Source of the DNA: Aliivibrio sp. S3MY1
GTDB taxonomy: Bacteria; Pseudomonadota; Gammaproteobacteria; Enterobacterales; Vibrionaceae
Direction of reading: 5' to 3'
Assembly (NCBI RefSeq): GCF_028765575.1
Contig: NZ_JARACO010000013.1
Span: forward strand, 1-64,000
DNA: 64,000 bases
The notes under the pieces were generated by a model, which worked only from the letters and a program-made list of their open reading frames with translations, made no database searches and was not told the DNA's origin. Numbering within the stretch: position 1 is the first letter of the stretch; every line of letters starts with the position of its first letter. Below are positions 39,811 through 51,395 of this stretch, piece by piece. Both the position numbers and the translations under genes were made by a program.

Positions 39811-40584
39811 ATGACCAGTCCAACTAGCAACGAGTTTTTATCATTTGATGTATTACCAAAACATATTGCGGTAATTATGGATGGTAATGGGCGTTGGGCG
39901 AAAGCTCAGGGGAAACCTCGTGTCTTTGGTCATAAAGCCGGTGTTGATGCGGTGAGAAAAACCATATCAGCGGCGAGTAAATTAGGCATCAATGCGATTA
40001 CACTTTTTGCTTTTAGTAGTGAAAATTGGCGCCGTCCCGAAGAAGAAGTTAGCGTTCTTATGGAGTTGTTTATCACGGTACTTTCTCGTGAGGTAAAACG
40101 CATTCATAAGAATAATATTCAGTTACGTGTGATAGGTGATACTTCTCAATTTAGCGCTCGTCTTCAAAAGAAGATTGTGGATGCTGAAGCATTAACTTGT
40201 GAGAATTCAGGCTTAGTGTTAAATATTGCAGCCAATTATGGTGGCAAGTGGGATATTACCCAAGCAGTTAAACACCTTGCTTATCAAGTAGAGCAAGGTA
40301 ATTTACAGGCAGATAATATAGATGAAGCAATGATTTCTTCTAAGCTGACAATGTCAGATTTGCCTGATGTGGATTTGATGATAAGAACCAGTGGCGAATG
40401 TCGTATTAGCAACTTTATGTTGTGGCAAATGGCGTATGCTGAGTTTTATTTCACCGACCAATATTGGCCTGACTTTAATGAACAAAGCTTAGCGGATGCT
40501 GTAGCTTGGTTTGTAAGTCGAGAAAGACGATTTGGTTGTACCGGTGAGCAAATCCAAGCTCTAATGAACGAAAAGGATCGATAA
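39811..40584 (+). CDS. uppS: Undecaprenyl diphosphate synthase
   Basis: 257 residues. The catalytic Asp lies in [23 protein letters not shown] and the late [27 protein letters not shown] are further UPPS signatures. It builds the C55 lipid carrier for cell-wall and LPS sugars. It is followed 3 bases later by cdsA. Confidence 0.98.
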   Translation: MTSPTSNEFLSFDVLPKHIAVIMDGNGRWAKAQGKPRVFGHKAGVDAVRKTISAASKLGINAITLFAFSSENWRRPEEEVSVLMELFITVLSREVKRIHKNNIQLRVIGDTSQFSARLQKKIVDAEALTCENSGLVLNIAANYGGKWDITQAVKHLAYQVEQGNLQADNIDEAMISSKLTMSDLPDVDLMIRTSGECRISNFMLWQMAYAEFYFTDQYWPDFNEQSLADAVAWFVSRERRFGCTGEQIQALMNEKDR

Positions 40585-40587
40585 AAT

Positions 40588-41427
40588 TTGAAACAGCGCA
40601 TTATTACTGCTCTTATCTTAGCACCTCTAGTCATTGCTGGCATTTTTATGTTGCCAATGCAAGGCTTCTTAATTGCGATTACCGCAATTACTCTGGTTGG
40701 TTTTTGGGAGTGGACTCAGTTTACTGAATCAAAATCACGATATGTCGCTTTAATCCCTTCTGTAGCAGCCCTTGCTGCCTCTTTAATCTTACTTCCTACA
40801 TCAACATTTGAATTGATGATCCCAAGTGATGGGCATCAAGCGATATTATTGATAGGTACGGTTTGGTGGTTAGTCGCATCAGGGCTTGTTCTTACGTTTC
40901 CAAGTAGTAAGAAATTATGGCAAAACAACTCCCTTTTAAAGCACCTTTTTGGTTGGCTAACCATGATCCCATTTTTGTGGAGTATTCTATTACTTCGTGC
41001 AGACAGTTATGCATTAGATAACTTCTATGGTGCGAAATTAGTATTATTAGTTTGTTTACTCGTGTGGGCCGCTGATAGTGGTGCTTATTTTGCGGGTAAA
41101 ACCTTTGGTAAACGTAAAATGTCACCAGCGGTAAGCCCAAACAAAACGATTGAAGGTTTAATTGGTGGTATTATCACCGCTATTATCATTGGCTGGTTTG
41201 CAGCAAGAGCTTTTGATATTCGTTTTGAAAGCACAGCAACAATGATGGGAATATTTATAGCGACTATAATCATCTCAGTATTGGGCGATTTAGTAGAAAG
41301 CATGTTTAAGCGTGCATCTGATATTAAAGACAGCGGCACCATCATTCCTGGTCATGGTGGTATTTTAGATCGCATCGATAGTTTAACTGCGGCATTCCCT
41401 GTTTTTGCTTTCTTATATTTCTTTTAA
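40588..41427 (+). CDS. cdsA: Phosphatidate cytidylyltransferase CdsA
   Basis: 279 residues, multi-spanning membrane enzyme with about seven to eight hydrophobic segments. The family signature is FKRASDIKDSGTIIPGHGG followed by LDRID. The start is TTG 40588, only 3 bases after the uppS stop, with AAGGAT inside the end of uppS; KQRIITALILAPLVI aligns with the E. coli N terminus. It makes CDP-diacylglycerol, the precursor of all phospholipids. Confidence 0.97.
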   Translation: MKQRIITALILAPLVIAGIFMLPMQGFLIAITAITLVGFWEWTQFTESKSRYVALIPSVAALAASLILLPTSTFELMIPSDGHQAILLIGTVWWLVASGLVLTFPSSKKLWQNNSLLKHLFGWLTMIPFLWSILLLRADSYALDNFYGAKLVLLVCLLVWAADSGAYFAGKTFGKRKMSPAVSPNKTIEGLIGGIITAIIIGWFAARAFDIRFESTATMMGIFIATIIISVLGDLVESMFKRASDIKDSGTIIPGHGGILDRIDSLTAAFPVFAFLYFF

Positions 41428-41478
41428 GCAGGCGGTTGATATTCGGCAATGAATGTCACCTAATTCATTTTAAGTTAT

Positions 41479-41507
41479 ACGGTAGATATTATTATCTACC
41501 GTTTTTC
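41479..41507 (+). terminator. Terminator-like hairpin between cdsA and dxr
   Basis: ACGGTAGAT and ATCTACCGT pair around a very short AT loop and are followed by TTTTCT. It may reduce or end transcription before dxr. Confidence 0.7.
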
Positions 41508-41536
41508 TATCTTTTACTCATCATGGCAATTTTATT

Positions 41537-42739
41537 ATGCGCAAGTTAACTATTTTAGGCGCTACGGGCTCAATTGGCAGTAGTACACTTTCAGTCGCAA
41601 AACAGAACGTGGATCAATTTGAAATTGTGGCTCTGGGTGCGGGTTCTAATGTCGATAAAATGCTAGAACTTTGCTGTGAATGGCAGCCTAAATACGTTGC
41701 GATGGCGTGCCAGACGGCTGCTGATAATCTAAAACTGCAGCTAAAAGAGCATAACATAACGACGGAAGTATTCTCTGGTGAAGAGGGCTTGTGTCATATA
41801 GCTCAGCTTGATGAAGTTGATACCGTGATGGCCGCTATTGTTGGTGCAGCCGGTCTATTACCAACGATGTCAGCAGTTAAAGCGGGTAAACGTATTCTGT
41901 TAGCAAATAAAGAAGCTTTAGTGATGTCTGGTCAACTGTTTATTGATGCCGTTGAGCAGTATGGTGCTGAATTGCTTCCGGTTGATAGTGAACATAATGC
42001 AATATTCCAATGCCTCCCTCAATCAATTCAAGACAAACTTGGTCGTTGTGATTTAGATGCTAATGGTATTAGCTCTATTTTATTAACAGGCTCTGGTGGT
42101 CCTTTTCGTTATACCGATGTAAGTGAACTTGAAACGGTGACTCCTGAGATGGCAATTGCCCATCCAAACTGGTCAATGGGACCTAAAATTTCGGTTGATT
42201 CAGCGACCATGATGAATAAAGGCTTAGAGTATATTGAAGCTCGTTGGCTATTTAATGCGAGCAAAGAACAATTGAAAGTGGTTATTCATCCACAATCTGT
42301 CATTCACTCTATGGTGCAATATAAAGATGGTTCTGTGCTAGCTCAGATGGGACTTCCTGATATGAGAACACCAATCGCTTGCACTATGTCGTATCCTCAG
42401 AGAGTCAATGCAGGGGTGGAGCCTCTAGATTTTACTAAAGTGGGTGAATTTAGTTTTATATCGCCTGACTTTTCTCGATACCCATGTTTAAAATTGGCTA
42501 TTGATGCGTGTTATTTAGGCCAACATGCCACAACGGGTTTAAATGCGGCAAACGAACAGTCGGTAGCCGCTTTTTTGAACGGTGAGATTAAATTTACCGA
42601 TATCGCTCGAATTAATGAGCTGGTTTTGAACAAAGTATGTGCAAACTTCCAAAACCTTGAGCTAGATAGCTTGGAAAGCCTGATTGACCTAGATAGAATG
42701 GCGCGTCATTATGCCAATGAGGCAATTAAAAAGGTTTAA
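41537..42739 (+). CDS. dxr: 1-deoxy-D-xylulose 5-phosphate reductoisomerase
   Basis: 400 residues. The NADPH-binding motif is [12 protein letters not shown] near the start. The active site is shown by [30 protein letters not shown], and [24 protein letters not shown]. It turns DXP into MEP, the first committed step of isoprenoid synthesis and the target of fosmidomycin. The stop is 2 bases before the rseP start. Confidence 0.98.
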   Translation: MRKLTILGATGSIGSSTLSVAKQNVDQFEIVALGAGSNVDKMLELCCEWQPKYVAMACQTAADNLKLQLKEHNITTEVFSGEEGLCHIAQLDEVDTVMAAIVGAAGLLPTMSAVKAGKRILLANKEALVMSGQLFIDAVEQYGAELLPVDSEHNAIFQCLPQSIQDKLGRCDLDANGISSILLTGSGGPFRYTDVSELETVTPEMAIAHPNWSMGPKISVDSATMMNKGLEYIEARWLFNASKEQLKVVIHPQSVIHSMVQYKDGSVLAQMGLPDMRTPIACTMSYPQRVNAGVEPLDFTKVGEFSFISPDFSRYPCLKLAIDACYLGQHATTGLNAANEQSVAAFLNGEIKFTDIARINELVLNKVCANFQNLELDSLESLIDLDRMARHYANEAIKKV

Positions 42740-42741
42740 CT

Positions 42742-44100
42742 ATGTCAGAACTTCTATGGAATTTAGCATCATTTATTATTGCACTAGGCATTCTTGTTGC
42801 TGTGCATGAATACGGCCACTTTTGGGTTGCGCGCCGTTGTGGTGTAATTGTTGAGAAGTTTTCAATTGGTTTCGGTAAAGCGCTTTGGAGTAAAAAAGGC
42901 AAAGATGGCACCGAGTACAGCATTTCAATGATCCCTCTTGGGGGTTATGTGAAAATGTTGGATGAGCGTGTTGATGATGTGCCTGAAGAGCTAAAAAAAC
43001 ACGCCTTTAATAATCGACCTCTATGGCAGAGAAGTGCGATTGTTGCTGCAGGTCCTATCGCAAACTTTATTTTTGCCGTGATAGCATGCTGGCTTGCTTT
43101 TATGATCGGAGTGACAGCACTTAAGCCTGTTGTTGGTCATATTGATAATAATTCTATTTTTTCTCAAGCAGGAATTGAATCTGGAGTGGAACTAAAAGCC
43201 ATTTCAGGAATCGAAACTTCCGATTGGGAAGCGGTAAACATGGCGATTGTTTCTCATATTGGTGATGAATCAATGACGGTAACCTACAGCGATAAAAATA
43301 ATATTGGTGTAGATATTACTAAAAATCTTGATTTATCTGAGTGGGCATTTGACCCAGAAAAAGATTCACCGATGCTGTCATTAGGTTTTTTACCTTACCG
43401 CCCTGAATTGACACTTAATATAGCTAACGTTAGTGCGAACAGTGCCGCTGAAAAATCAGGGTTACTTGTTGGAGATAGCTTAGTTTCAGTCAATGAAATT
43501 CAGGTAACGAAGTGGCAAGATATGGTGAACGCCATTCAAGCTAACCCAAATAAAACGATTGAAGTCACGGTTCTTCGTGATGGGATTGAAATTACTCTGG
43601 CATTAACGCCAGATAGTAAAGAAAATGCGAAAGGTGATGTGATCGGTTTCGCAGGTGTTTCTCCTGTATTTGAGCAATGGCCTGAAGGCTATCGTTATGA
43701 AAAACAGTACAGCCCAATTATTGCGTTTGGAAAAGCGATTGAAAAAACAGGCAGTATTATTGATTTAACATTAACGATGACTAAAAAATTGTTCACAGGT
43801 GATGTTGCTTTAAATAACTTAAGTGGCCCGATCTCCATAGCAAAAGGAGCAGGAACTACCGCTGAGTATGGTTTAGTATCATTTTTAGGATTTTTAGCTT
43901 TAATTAGTGTTAATTTAGGTATTATTAATTTATTGCCTCTCCCGGTATTGGATGGCGGACATTTACTCTTTTTTGCTATTGAAGGTATTACTCGTAAACC
44001 CGTATCGGAAAGAATTCAGGAAATTGGTTATAAAGTAGGTACAGCAATGATCATGTCATTAATGGCTGTCGCTTTATTTAACGACTTTATGCGCCTTTAA
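42742..44100 (+). CDS. rseP: Site-2 protease RseP
   Basis: 452 residues. The zinc motif HEYGH (H22, E23, H26) lies in TM1. Two PDZ-like regions fill the periplasmic part (about 115-310). The second half of the active site is [14 protein letters not shown], before the last membrane segment. RseP cuts RseA and other anti-sigma factors in the membrane to release sigma-E, and clears signal peptides. It is translationally close to dxr (2-base gap) and bamA follows 29 bases later. Confidence 0.98.
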   Translation: MSELLWNLASFIIALGILVAVHEYGHFWVARRCGVIVEKFSIGFGKALWSKKGKDGTEYSISMIPLGGYVKMLDERVDDVPEELKKHAFNNRPLWQRSAIVAAGPIANFIFAVIACWLAFMIGVTALKPVVGHIDNNSIFSQAGIESGVELKAISGIETSDWEAVNMAIVSHIGDESMTVTYSDKNNIGVDITKNLDLSEWAFDPEKDSPMLSLGFLPYRPELTLNIANVSANSAAEKSGLLVGDSLVSVNEIQVTKWQDMVNAIQANPNKTIEVTVLRDGIEITLALTPDSKENAKGDVIGFAGVSPVFEQWPEGYRYEKQYSPIIAFGKAIEKTGSIIDLTLTMTKKLFTGDVALNNLSGPISIAKGAGTTAEYGLVSFLGFLALISVNLGIINLLPLPVLDGGHLLFFAIEGITRKPVSERIQEIGYKVGTAMIMSLMAVALFNDFMRL

Positions 44101-44129
44101 GTAGTAGCAAGGGAATTATAAAACGTATT

Positions 44130-46553
44130 ATGGCGATGAAAAAATTGTTGATTGCTTCGCTGCTTTTTAGCAGTGTAGCAGCGCAGAGCGCAGAAACTTT
44201 TGTGGTTGATGATATACGCTTTGAGGGATTACAGCGTGTAGCATTAGGTGCTGCATTACTTAAAACTCCAGTTCGAGTTGGCGATTCCATGAGCCAGCAG
44301 GATGTATCACAAGTCATTCAAGCACTGTTTGCTTCTGGTAACTTTGAAGATGTTAAAGTATACCGTGATGGTAATGCATTACTGATCAAGGTTACTGAAC
44401 GACCAACGATTGCAAACATCTCTTTTTCTGGTAATAAAGCCATTAAAGAAGAGCAGATGCAGCAGAACTTAGAAGCCTCTTCTATTCGTGTCGGTGAAGC
44501 TTTAGATAGAACGACACTAAGTAATATTGAAAAAGGCTTAGAGGATTTCTATTTCAGTGTCGGTAAATACAATGCGACGGTACACGCGGTTGTTACTCCA
44601 CTTCCTCGAAATCGAGCGGATTTGAAATTTGTATTTACTGAAGGTGTATCAGCTAAAATTCAACAAATTAACTTTATTGGTAATGACGTTTTTACTGATG
44701 AAGAATTGCTTGGCCGCTTTAATCTAAGTGTTGATGTTGCTTGGTGGAACTTTTTAGCGGATGAAAAATACCAAAAACAAGTATTGGCAGGTGATATTGA
44801 AGCTTTACGTTCATATTACTTAGACCGTGGGTATTTGAAGTTCCAAGTAGATTCAACTCAAGTATCAATATCGCCAGATAAAAAAGGCGTTTATATTGCA
44901 TTGACGATTGAAGAAGGTGCTCCTTACACGGTTAATGGTATAAAATTTCAAGGCGAGCTAATCGGTAAAGAAGACGAATTTAAAAAGCTGGTTACTTTTG
45001 AAGATGGCGATATTTATAACGGTTCTGCCGTTACTCGCTTAGAAGAAAACGTAAAGCGAATCTTAGGTGAAGCGGGTTACGCTTACCCTCAAGTTCGTAC
45101 CATGCCTGAATTTGATGATGAGAACCAAACCGTATCTTTAGTGATTAATGTTGAAGCGGGCAATCGTATGTACGTCCGTGATATTAAATTTGTCGGTAAC
45201 ACCTCGACTAAAGATGAAGTATTACGTCGTGAAATGCGCCAAATGGAAAGTGCGTGGTTAAACTCAAAATCAATTGAAACAGGTAAAAACCGTCTTAATC
45301 GTCTTGGTTTCTTTGAAACGGTAGATGTACAAACAATCCGTGTTCCTGGTTCAGATGATCAAGTTGATCTGGTTTATTCTGTAAAAGAAGCAAACTCGGG
45401 CAGCGTAAACTTTGGTGTTGGTTATGGTTCTGAATCCGGCATCAGTTTCCAAATCGGTCTTCAGCAAGATAACTTCATTGGTTCTGGTAACCGTGTCGGT
45501 ATCAATGCCATGATGAATGATTATCAAAAGAACATCAGCTTAGACTACCGAGACCCTTACTGGAACCTTGATGGTGTCAGCTTGGGTGGTAAGGTTTTCT
45601 ATAACGAATTTGAAGCGTCCGATGCAGGTATTGTTGATTATACCAACCAAAGTTACGGTACAAGTTTAACCTGGGGCTTTCCATTTGATGAGCTTAACTA
45701 TTTTGAGATTGGTGTTGGTTATACTCATAATAAGATCGGTAACTTGGATGAGAACGAACAAGTAAGTAAGTTTAAAAAATCGGTTGGTGATGCTTATGAT
45801 GATAAAAATAATGAGTTAAATTTAAACGATTTTGATATTACTTTATCGTGGACACGTAATAACCTGAACAAAGGATACTTCCCAACCGCAGGTAACTATC
45901 AACGTGCATCATATAAAATATCAACACCAAATTCAGATGCTAAGTACTTTAAAGCACAATATGAAGTACGCCAATACTTCCCATTAACTAAAAAGCATGA
46001 GTTTGCTCTATTGATGCGTGGTAAGGCGGGTTATGGTAACGGTTATGGAGAAACCGATGGCAATGATAACCTGTATCCATTCTATGAGAACTTTTATGCA
46101 GGTGGTTTTACAACCTTACGTGGTTTTGGTTCAAACTCAGTAGGACCTAGGGCAGTATATGCTCAAGGTTCTGGTTCTGCTGGAGGAAACAATCCTGAAT
46201 ATATCGTTACGGATGATTCAACTGGTGGTAATGCGACAGCGCTAGCCAGTGTAGAATTGATTGTCCCAACTCCATTTGCTAGTGAAGAAACTCAAAACCA
46301 GATCCGAACCAGTGTGTTCTTTGATATGGCAAGTGTGTGGGATACCGAAGCAAAATATGACGGTAAAATCGCAAGTGGTAATCAATATTATTACGACTAT
46401 TCTGATCCAGCCAACTTCCGTTCTTCATATGGTGCCGCTGTGCAATGGATGTCACCGATGGGGCCATTAGTATTCTCAGTAGCGAAACCTGTGAAAATTT
46501 ATGAAGGTGATGATGAAGAATTCTTCAGTTTCACCATCGGTCGAACTTTCTAA
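44130..46553 (+). CDS. bamA: Outer-membrane protein assembly factor BamA
   Basis: 807 residues: signal peptide (ends AAQSA), five POTRA domains (about 22-420), and a 16-stranded barrel ending in FSFTIGRTF with the proper terminal Phe. The loop-6 motif reads LRGF near residue 663 ([14 protein letters not shown]), where E. coli has VRGF. It inserts beta-barrels into the outer membrane. Two in-frame ATG (44130, 44136) are possible starts; AAGGGAA lies 15 bases before the first. rseP upstream and skp downstream are the usual partners. Confidence 0.98.
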   Translation: MAMKKLLIASLLFSSVAAQSAETFVVDDIRFEGLQRVALGAALLKTPVRVGDSMSQQDVSQVIQALFASGNFEDVKVYRDGNALLIKVTERPTIANISFSGNKAIKEEQMQQNLEASSIRVGEALDRTTLSNIEKGLEDFYFSVGKYNATVHAVVTPLPRNRADLKFVFTEGVSAKIQQINFIGNDVFTDEELLGRFNLSVDVAWWNFLADEKYQKQVLAGDIEALRSYYLDRGYLKFQVDSTQVSISPDKKGVYIALTIEEGAPYTVNGIKFQGELIGKEDEFKKLVTFEDGDIYNGSAVTRLEENVKRILGEAGYAYPQVRTMPEFDDENQTVSLVINVEAGNRMYVRDIKFVGNTSTKDEVLRREMRQMESAWLNSKSIETGKNRLNRLGFFETVDVQTIRVPGSDDQVDLVYSVKEANSGSVNFGVGYGSESGISFQIGLQQDNFIGSGNRVGINAMMNDYQKNISLDYRDPYWNLDGVSLGGKVFYNEFEASDAGIVDYTNQSYGTSLTWGFPFDELNYFEIGVGYTHNKIGNLDENEQVSKFKKSVGDAYDDKNNELNLNDFDITLSWTRNNLNKGYFPTAGNYQRASYKISTPNSDAKYFKAQYEVRQYFPLTKKHEFALLMRGKAGYGNGYGETDGNDNLYPFYENFYAGGFTTLRGFGSNSVGPRAVYAQGSGSAGGNNPEYIVTDDSTGGNATALASVELIVPTPFASEETQNQIRTSVFFDMASVWDTEAKYDGKIASGNQYYYDYSDPANFRSSYGAAVQWMSPMGPLVFSVAKPVKIYEGDDEEFFSFTIGRTF

Positions 46554-46569
46554 GTATTGATAGCTCTAA
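46543..46569 (+). promoter_or_regulatory. Candidate sigma-E promoter of skp
   Basis: GAACTT (46543-46548), a 16-base spacer and TCTAA (46565-46569) resemble a sigma-E site and overlap the 3' end of bamA, where E. coli also has a sigma-E promoter for skp. Only the core bases match. Confidence 0.35.
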
Positions 46570-46632
46570 TAGAAAAGTGTTAATGTAAAACAAACCTATT
46601 TAGGTCAATAATAATCAAGTAAGGATATGATT

Positions 46633-47142
46633 TTGAAAAAATTAGTAAAAGTAGCCGCTTTAGGCGCAGTAATGTTAAGTGGTTCTTTTTTTGCTAATGC
46701 AGCAGAAGCAGCAACTAAAATTGGTTATGTGAACATGGCTCAAATCGTTCAACAGATGCCACAGCGTGAAGCTATTTCAGAAAAACTTCGTGCTGAATTT
46801 AAAGATCGTATTGATGAACTACGCAGCTTAGAATCAAAAATCAAAGATAAAGTAGAAACAATCAAACGTGACGGTGAGCTACTAGGTGCATCTGGTAAAA
46901 CGAAACTAGAGCGTGAAATTGCATCTCTACAATCAGATTACAAATTAAAAGCACAAGCATTGGATGAAGATAACCGTCGTCGTCAAGGTGAAGAGCGTCA
47001 GAAACTGATTATGCAAGTTCAACAAACTGTTGAAAAAGTAGCAAACAAAGAAGGTTACGATATGGTTGTTGATGCAGCGACACTGCTTTGGGCAAAACCA
47101 GAAGACAACCTATCTGAAAAAGTAATTAAAGCAATTAAATAA
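46633..47142 (+). CDS. skp: Periplasmic chaperone Skp (OmpH)
   Basis: 169 residues from TTG 46633. I prefer TTG because AAGGAT lies six bases before it, while the in-frame ATG at 46627 touches that site. A signal peptide (ends FFANA) is followed by [19 protein letters not shown] and the long helical tentacles (about 60-140, rich in Glu, Lys and Leu). Skp is a trimer that holds unfolded outer-membrane proteins for BamA. It lies between bamA and lpxD as in most gammaproteobacteria. Confidence 0.95.
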   Translation: MKKLVKVAALGAVMLSGSFFANAAEAATKIGYVNMAQIVQQMPQREAISEKLRAEFKDRIDELRSLESKIKDKVETIKRDGELLGASGKTKLEREIASLQSDYKLKAQALDEDNRRRQGEERQKLIMQVQQTVEKVANKEGYDMVVDAATLLWAKPEDNLSEKVIKAIK

Positions 47143-47150
47143 GGTTCATC

Positions 47151-48170
47151 ATGATACGTATTACGCTTGCTGAATTGGCAGAAAAACTTGGTGCAACAGT
47201 TCATGGAAATGGAGATGTTGTTGTTCACTCTATCGCTTCGATGAGTAAAGCTTCTGAAGGAGATATTACTTTTCTTTCAGACGCTAAATACCGTAAGCAC
47301 TTAGCAGAATGTAAAGCGTCTGCGGTGATAGTAAAAGAAGCAGATATTGAATTTTGCCAATCAAACGCATTAATAATGAAGGACCCATACCTAGGGTTTG
47401 CATTAGCGGCACAAGCGTTAGATACAACACCTGCACCAGCAAAAGACATCGCGGCGTCAGCATTCATTGCTGACGATGCAGTGATTGGTGAAGGTGTTGC
47501 TATTGGACATAATGCAGTTATTGAATCAAAAGCCGTTATTGCTGATGGTGCAATTATCGGTGCAGGTTGCTTTATTGGACAAGAAGCCAAAATTGGTAAA
47601 AATACTAAATTGTGGGCAAATGTCTCTATTTACCACCGTGTTGAACTTGGTGAATCGTGTCTCGTACAATCAGGAACCGTGATTGGTTCTGATGGCTTTG
47701 GCTATGCGAATGATCGTGGTACTTGGGTTAAAATCCCACAGTTAGGTTCTGTGATTATTGGTGATAATGTTGAGATCGGCGCTAATACGGCAATTGACCG
47801 TGGTGCGATTGATAATACGGTTATTGAAAGCAATGTAATCATTGATAACCAAATTCAAATTGCGCATAACGTACAAATCGGATCTGGTTCTGCGATGGCT
47901 GGTGGTACTATAGTTGCTGGCAGTACTAAAATTGGTAAGCACTGTATTATTGGCGGTGGCTCGGTAATTAATGGTCATATCGAAATTACTGATGGTGTGA
48001 CTATCACTGGTATGGGCATGGTGATGAGAGGTATTGATGAAAAAGGTATGTATTCATCAGGCATTCCACTACAAACCAATAAAGAATGGCGTAAAACAGC
48101 GGCTCGAGTTCATAAAATTGATGAAATGAACAAGCGACTAAAAGCCGTTGAGAAAAAGCTAGTTGATTAA
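47151..48170 (+). CDS. lpxD: UDP-3-O-(3-hydroxyacyl)glucosamine N-acyltransferase LpxD
   Basis: 339 residues; E. coli LpxD has 341. The N-terminal uridine-binding domain (about 1-100, [20 protein letters not shown]) is followed by a left-handed beta-helix of hexapeptide repeats (about 105-290), including the catalytic region [16 protein letters not shown], and a C-terminal helix. It adds the second type of acyl chain in lipid A synthesis. It is 8 bases after skp. Confidence 0.98.
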   Translation: MIRITLAELAEKLGATVHGNGDVVVHSIASMSKASEGDITFLSDAKYRKHLAECKASAVIVKEADIEFCQSNALIMKDPYLGFALAAQALDTTPAPAKDIAASAFIADDAVIGEGVAIGHNAVIESKAVIADGAIIGAGCFIGQEAKIGKNTKLWANVSIYHRVELGESCLVQSGTVIGSDGFGYANDRGTWVKIPQLGSVIIGDNVEIGANTAIDRGAIDNTVIESNVIIDNQIQIAHNVQIGSGSAMAGGTIVAGSTKIGKHCIIGGGSVINGHIEITDGVTITGMGMVMRGIDEKGMYSSGIPLQTNKEWRKTAARVHKIDEMNKRLKAVEKKLVD

Positions 48171-48203
48171 TATTGGCTTTACTACATTCTAATTAATAAG
48201 TAT

Positions 48204-48230
48204 TGGTCTGCATTTTGCAGACCTTTTTCT
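48204..48230 (+). terminator. Terminator between lpxD and fabZ
   Basis: GGTCTGC (48205-48211) and GCAGACC (48217-48223) are followed by TTTTTCT. Confidence 0.78.
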
Positions 48231-48297
48231 ATCTATTATTACTCTATTTGAGCTACACTATTGTTCAGATACGATATTGTTTTACAGGAATACTATT

Positions 48298-48750
48298 TTG
48301 ACTCGTGAAAATAAAACATTAAATATTACTGAAATCCAAGAGTTACTACCTCATCGTTACCCATTTCTATTGGTTGACCGAGTAACTGATTTCGAAGAAG
48401 AGAAATACTTACACGCGATCAAGAATGTGTCAGTGAATGAACCTCAATTTACTGGTCACTTCCCTCAAATGCCTATCTTTCCTGGTGTATTAATTCTTGA
48501 AGCGATGGCTCAAGCAACCGGTTTATTGGCGTTTAAATCATTTGGTGCTCCTGCTGAAAATGAACTGTATTACTTTGCAAGTATCGATAAAGCAAAATTC
48601 CGCAAACCAGTAGTACCAGGTGACCAATTAGTTCTTGAAGTTGAATTTATTAAAGACCGTCGTGGCATCGCATTATTTAATGGTGTGGCTAAAGTTGACG
48701 GTGATGTCGTTTGTTCTGCTGAACTTAAGTGTGCAAGACGAGAGTTTTAA
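48298..48750 (+). CDS. fabZ: 3-hydroxyacyl-ACP dehydratase FabZ
   Basis: 150 residues from TTG 48298, seven bases after AGGAA; the longer open frame adds seven residues with no ribosome-binding site, and E. coli FabZ aligns from this point. The hotdog fold shows [14 protein letters not shown], and the active-site His and Glu in [22 protein letters not shown]. It removes water from 3-hydroxyacyl-ACP in fatty acid synthesis and competes with LpxA for substrate, which is why the two are neighbours. Confidence 0.96.
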   Translation: MTRENKTLNITEIQELLPHRYPFLLVDRVTDFEEEKYLHAIKNVSVNEPQFTGHFPQMPIFPGVLILEAMAQATGLLAFKSFGAPAENELYYFASIDKAKFRKPVVPGDQLVLEVEFIKDRRGIALFNGVAKVDGDVVCSAELKCARREF

Positions 48751-48752
48751 TT

Positions 48753-49541
48753 ATGATTCATGAAACTGCTAAAATTCACCCATCAGCGGTGATTGAAGGA
48801 AACGTAACTATTGGAGCTAATGCTTCTGTTGGTCCGTTTACTTATATTTCAGGTAATGTGACGATCGGAGAAGACACCGAAGTTATGTCGCACGTTGTCA
48901 TCAAGGGCGATACGACGATAGGTAAAGGCAACCGTATTTTTGCTTTTGCAATTATTGGTGAAGAAAGCCAAGATAAAAAATACAATGGTGAGGCTACTAC
49001 CGTTGTTATTGGCGATCGTAATGTTATCCGTGAAAGTGTTCAGATTCACCGTGGTACGATTCAAGATCGTGGTGTGACTACTGTTGGTAGTGATAACCTA
49101 CTTTGTGTAAATGTTCATATCGCACACGATTGTATCCTTGGTGACAATATCATCATGGGTAATAACGCCACGTTAGCAGGGCATGTAACAGTTGAAGATT
49201 ATGCGATTGTTTCTGCATTATCACCTGTTCACCAGTTCTGTACAGTTGGCGCACATAGCTTTATTGGTGGCGCTTCTGTTGTTGTTCAAGACGTACCTCC
49301 GTTTGTTATGGCACAAGGTAACCACTGTAAACCTTTTGGTATCAACATCGAAGGCCTAAAGCGTCGTGGTTTTGAGCGACCTGAAATTCATGCAATTCGC
49401 CGTGCTTATAAAGCCCTTTATCGTAATGGTAATACGCTAGAAGAGGCAAAAGCAGAAATAAATAAAGAAATTGATGAATTTCCAGTGCTTCAAGGCTTCT
49501 TAGATTTGTTTGAGAAATCAACGCGCGGTATTATTCGTTAA
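48753..49541 (+). CDS. lpxA: UDP-N-acetylglucosamine O-acyltransferase LpxA
   Basis: 262 residues from ATG 48753, the same length as E. coli LpxA; the longer open frame overlaps fabZ. Hexapeptide repeats ([22 protein letters not shown] onward in about ten coils) are followed by a helical C-terminal domain ([19 protein letters not shown]). The catalytic His lies in [13 protein letters not shown]. It is the first enzyme of lipid A synthesis. It starts 2 bases after fabZ. Confidence 0.98.
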   Translation: MIHETAKIHPSAVIEGNVTIGANASVGPFTYISGNVTIGEDTEVMSHVVIKGDTTIGKGNRIFAFAIIGEESQDKKYNGEATTVVIGDRNVIRESVQIHRGTIQDRGVTTVGSDNLLCVNVHIAHDCILGDNIIMGNNATLAGHVTVEDYAIVSALSPVHQFCTVGAHSFIGGASVVVQDVPPFVMAQGNHCKPFGINIEGLKRRGFERPEIHAIRRAYKALYRNGNTLEEAKAEINKEIDEFPVLQGFLDLFEKSTRGIIR

Positions 49542-49574
49542 TCACGGCGTTTAGAAAATATATAAGCATATTAT

Positions 49575-49606
49575 AAAGGCCTCTTGATGTAGGCCTTTTT
49601 TATTTT
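49575..49606 (+). terminator. Terminator-like hairpin between lpxA and lpxB
   Basis: AAAGGCCT and AGGCCTTT pair around CTTGATGT and are followed by TTTATTTT. It lies directly before the lpxB ribosome-binding site. Confidence 0.75.
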
Positions 49607-49615
49607 GGAGCAAAA

Positions 49616-50767
49616 ATGACCAAACCATTACGAATCGGCATTGTCGCTGGCGAACTTTCAGGTGACACGCTAGGTGAAGGCTTTATTAAGTCAGTTAAAG
49701 CGCAATATCCTAATGCAGAGTTTGTTGGGATCGGTGGACCAAAAATGATAGCTCAAGGCTGTGAGTCATTATTTGATATGGAAGAACTGGCGGTAATGGG
49801 ATTGGTAGAAGTATTAGGTCGTTTGCCGCGCTTATTAAAAGTTAAAGCGGAGCTTGTGCGTTACTTTACGCAAAATCCACCGGATGTTTTTATTGGTATT
49901 GATGCTCCAGATTTTAACTTACGCTTAGAAAAAACATTAAAACAAAAAGGCATTAAAACGGTTCATTATGTGAGTCCTTCTGTATGGGCTTGGCGACCAA
50001 AACGCATCTTTAAAATTGATGCAGCTACTGATTTAGTATTGGCGTTCTTGCCTTTTGAAAAAGCATTTTATGATAAATATAATGTGGCCTGTGAATTTAT
50101 TGGTCATACGCTTGCTGATGCGATTCCAATGCAAAGTGATAAAGCCGCGGCAAGAGAGCTGCTTGGATTGGAGCAAGATCGTCAATGGCTTGCTGTTTTA
50201 CCGGGCAGCCGTGGTGGTGAAGTGGCATTAATCGCTAAACCCTTCATTGAAACCTGTCAGCGCATTCATAAACAACATCCAGAGATAGGCTTTGTTGTTG
50301 CTGCGGTTAATGAAAAACGACGTGAACAATTTGAAGTCATCTGGAAAGAAACGGCACCAGAATTAGACTTTACTATTATTCAAGATACAGCTCGTAATGT
50401 AATGACAGCAGCAGATGCCGTATTGCTTGCTTCTGGCACAGTTGCTCTAGAATGTATGTTAGTTAAGCGACCAATGGTTGTTGGGTATCAAGTAAACAAA
50501 CTAACGGGTTGGATCGCTCAAAAGCTGTCTATTACAGAGTTCGTTTCTTTGCCTAACGTATTGGCAGGAAAAGAGTTGGTACAAGAGTTTATTCAAGAAG
50601 AGTGTCATCCAGATTTTCTTTATCCTGCAATGGAAAAAGTATTAAATAACGATAATCACGAACTGATTGAAAAGTTCACTGAAATGCATCAGTGGATTAA
50701 AAAAGACGCGGATAAGCAAGCCGCTCACGCCGTATTACGTCTAATCAATAAAGAAACAGCAGAATAA
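49616..50767 (+). CDS. lpxB: Lipid A disaccharide synthase LpxB
   Basis: 383 residues of the GT19 family. [16 protein letters not shown] at the start, [32 protein letters not shown] and LPGSRGGEV are its marks. It joins UDP-diacylglucosamine with lipid X at the inner membrane. GGAG lies 7 bases upstream. rnhB follows 4 bases later. Confidence 0.98.
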   Translation: MTKPLRIGIVAGELSGDTLGEGFIKSVKAQYPNAEFVGIGGPKMIAQGCESLFDMEELAVMGLVEVLGRLPRLLKVKAELVRYFTQNPPDVFIGIDAPDFNLRLEKTLKQKGIKTVHYVSPSVWAWRPKRIFKIDAATDLVLAFLPFEKAFYDKYNVACEFIGHTLADAIPMQSDKAAARELLGLEQDRQWLAVLPGSRGGEVALIAKPFIETCQRIHKQHPEIGFVVAAVNEKRREQFEVIWKETAPELDFTIIQDTARNVMTAADAVLLASGTVALECMLVKRPMVVGYQVNKLTGWIAQKLSITEFVSLPNVLAGKELVQEFIQEECHPDFLYPAMEKVLNNDNHELIEKFTEMHQWIKKDADKQAAHAVLRLINKETAE

Positions 50768-50771
50768 TCAC

Positions 50772-51395
50772 ATGACAAAAAAAACAGACACTAAAGAATT
50801 ACCACCATTTGAATATCCTGAAGGTTATCAATTATTTGCAGGGGTTGATGAAGTAGGCCGAGGCCCGCTTGTCGGTGCTGTTGTGACTGCTGCCGTTATT
50901 TTAGATCCTAATAACCCTATTGAAGGATTAACGGATTCTAAAAAATTAACAGATAAAAAACGTGATTTACTGTTTCCTGAAATCCAAGAAAAAGCATTAG
51001 CATGGTCATTAGGTCGCTGTGAGGCTCATGAAATTGATGAGTTGAATATCTTACAAGCTACGATGGTTGCGATGCAAAGAGCCATTGCGGGATTAAAGAT
51101 AACCCCAGATTTTGCCTTAATTGATGGCAATAAAATACCCGCTCTACCTATGGACGCTCTAGCGGTAGTAAAAGGTGATTTACGAGTTCAAGAGATCAGT
51201 GCGGCATCCATTATTGCAAAAGTAACTCGTGACAGAGAAATGGAAGAGCTAGATAAAGAATTTCCTCAATATGGTTTTGCCAAGCATAAAGGCTACCCAA
51301 CAAAAGCGCATTTTGCTGCAATTGAAGAGCATGGGGTTATTTCAGAGCATCGACGCAGCTTTAAGCCTGTAAAACGTGTGTTAGGAATTGAGTAA
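50772..51395 (+). CDS. rnhB: Ribonuclease HII
   Basis: 207 residues. The first acidic pair lies in [32 protein letters not shown] and [11 protein letters not shown] are the other family motifs. It removes ribonucleotides from DNA. The frame overlaps dnaE by one base (TAATG), so the two are translationally coupled. Confidence 0.98.
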   Translation: MTKKTDTKELPPFEYPEGYQLFAGVDEVGRGPLVGAVVTAAVILDPNNPIEGLTDSKKLTDKKRDLLFPEIQEKALAWSLGRCEAHEIDELNILQATMVAMQRAIAGLKITPDFALIDGNKIPALPMDALAVVKGDLRVQEISAASIIAKVTRDREMEELDKEFPQYGFAKHKGYPTKAHFAAIEEHGVISEHRRSFKPVKRVLGIE

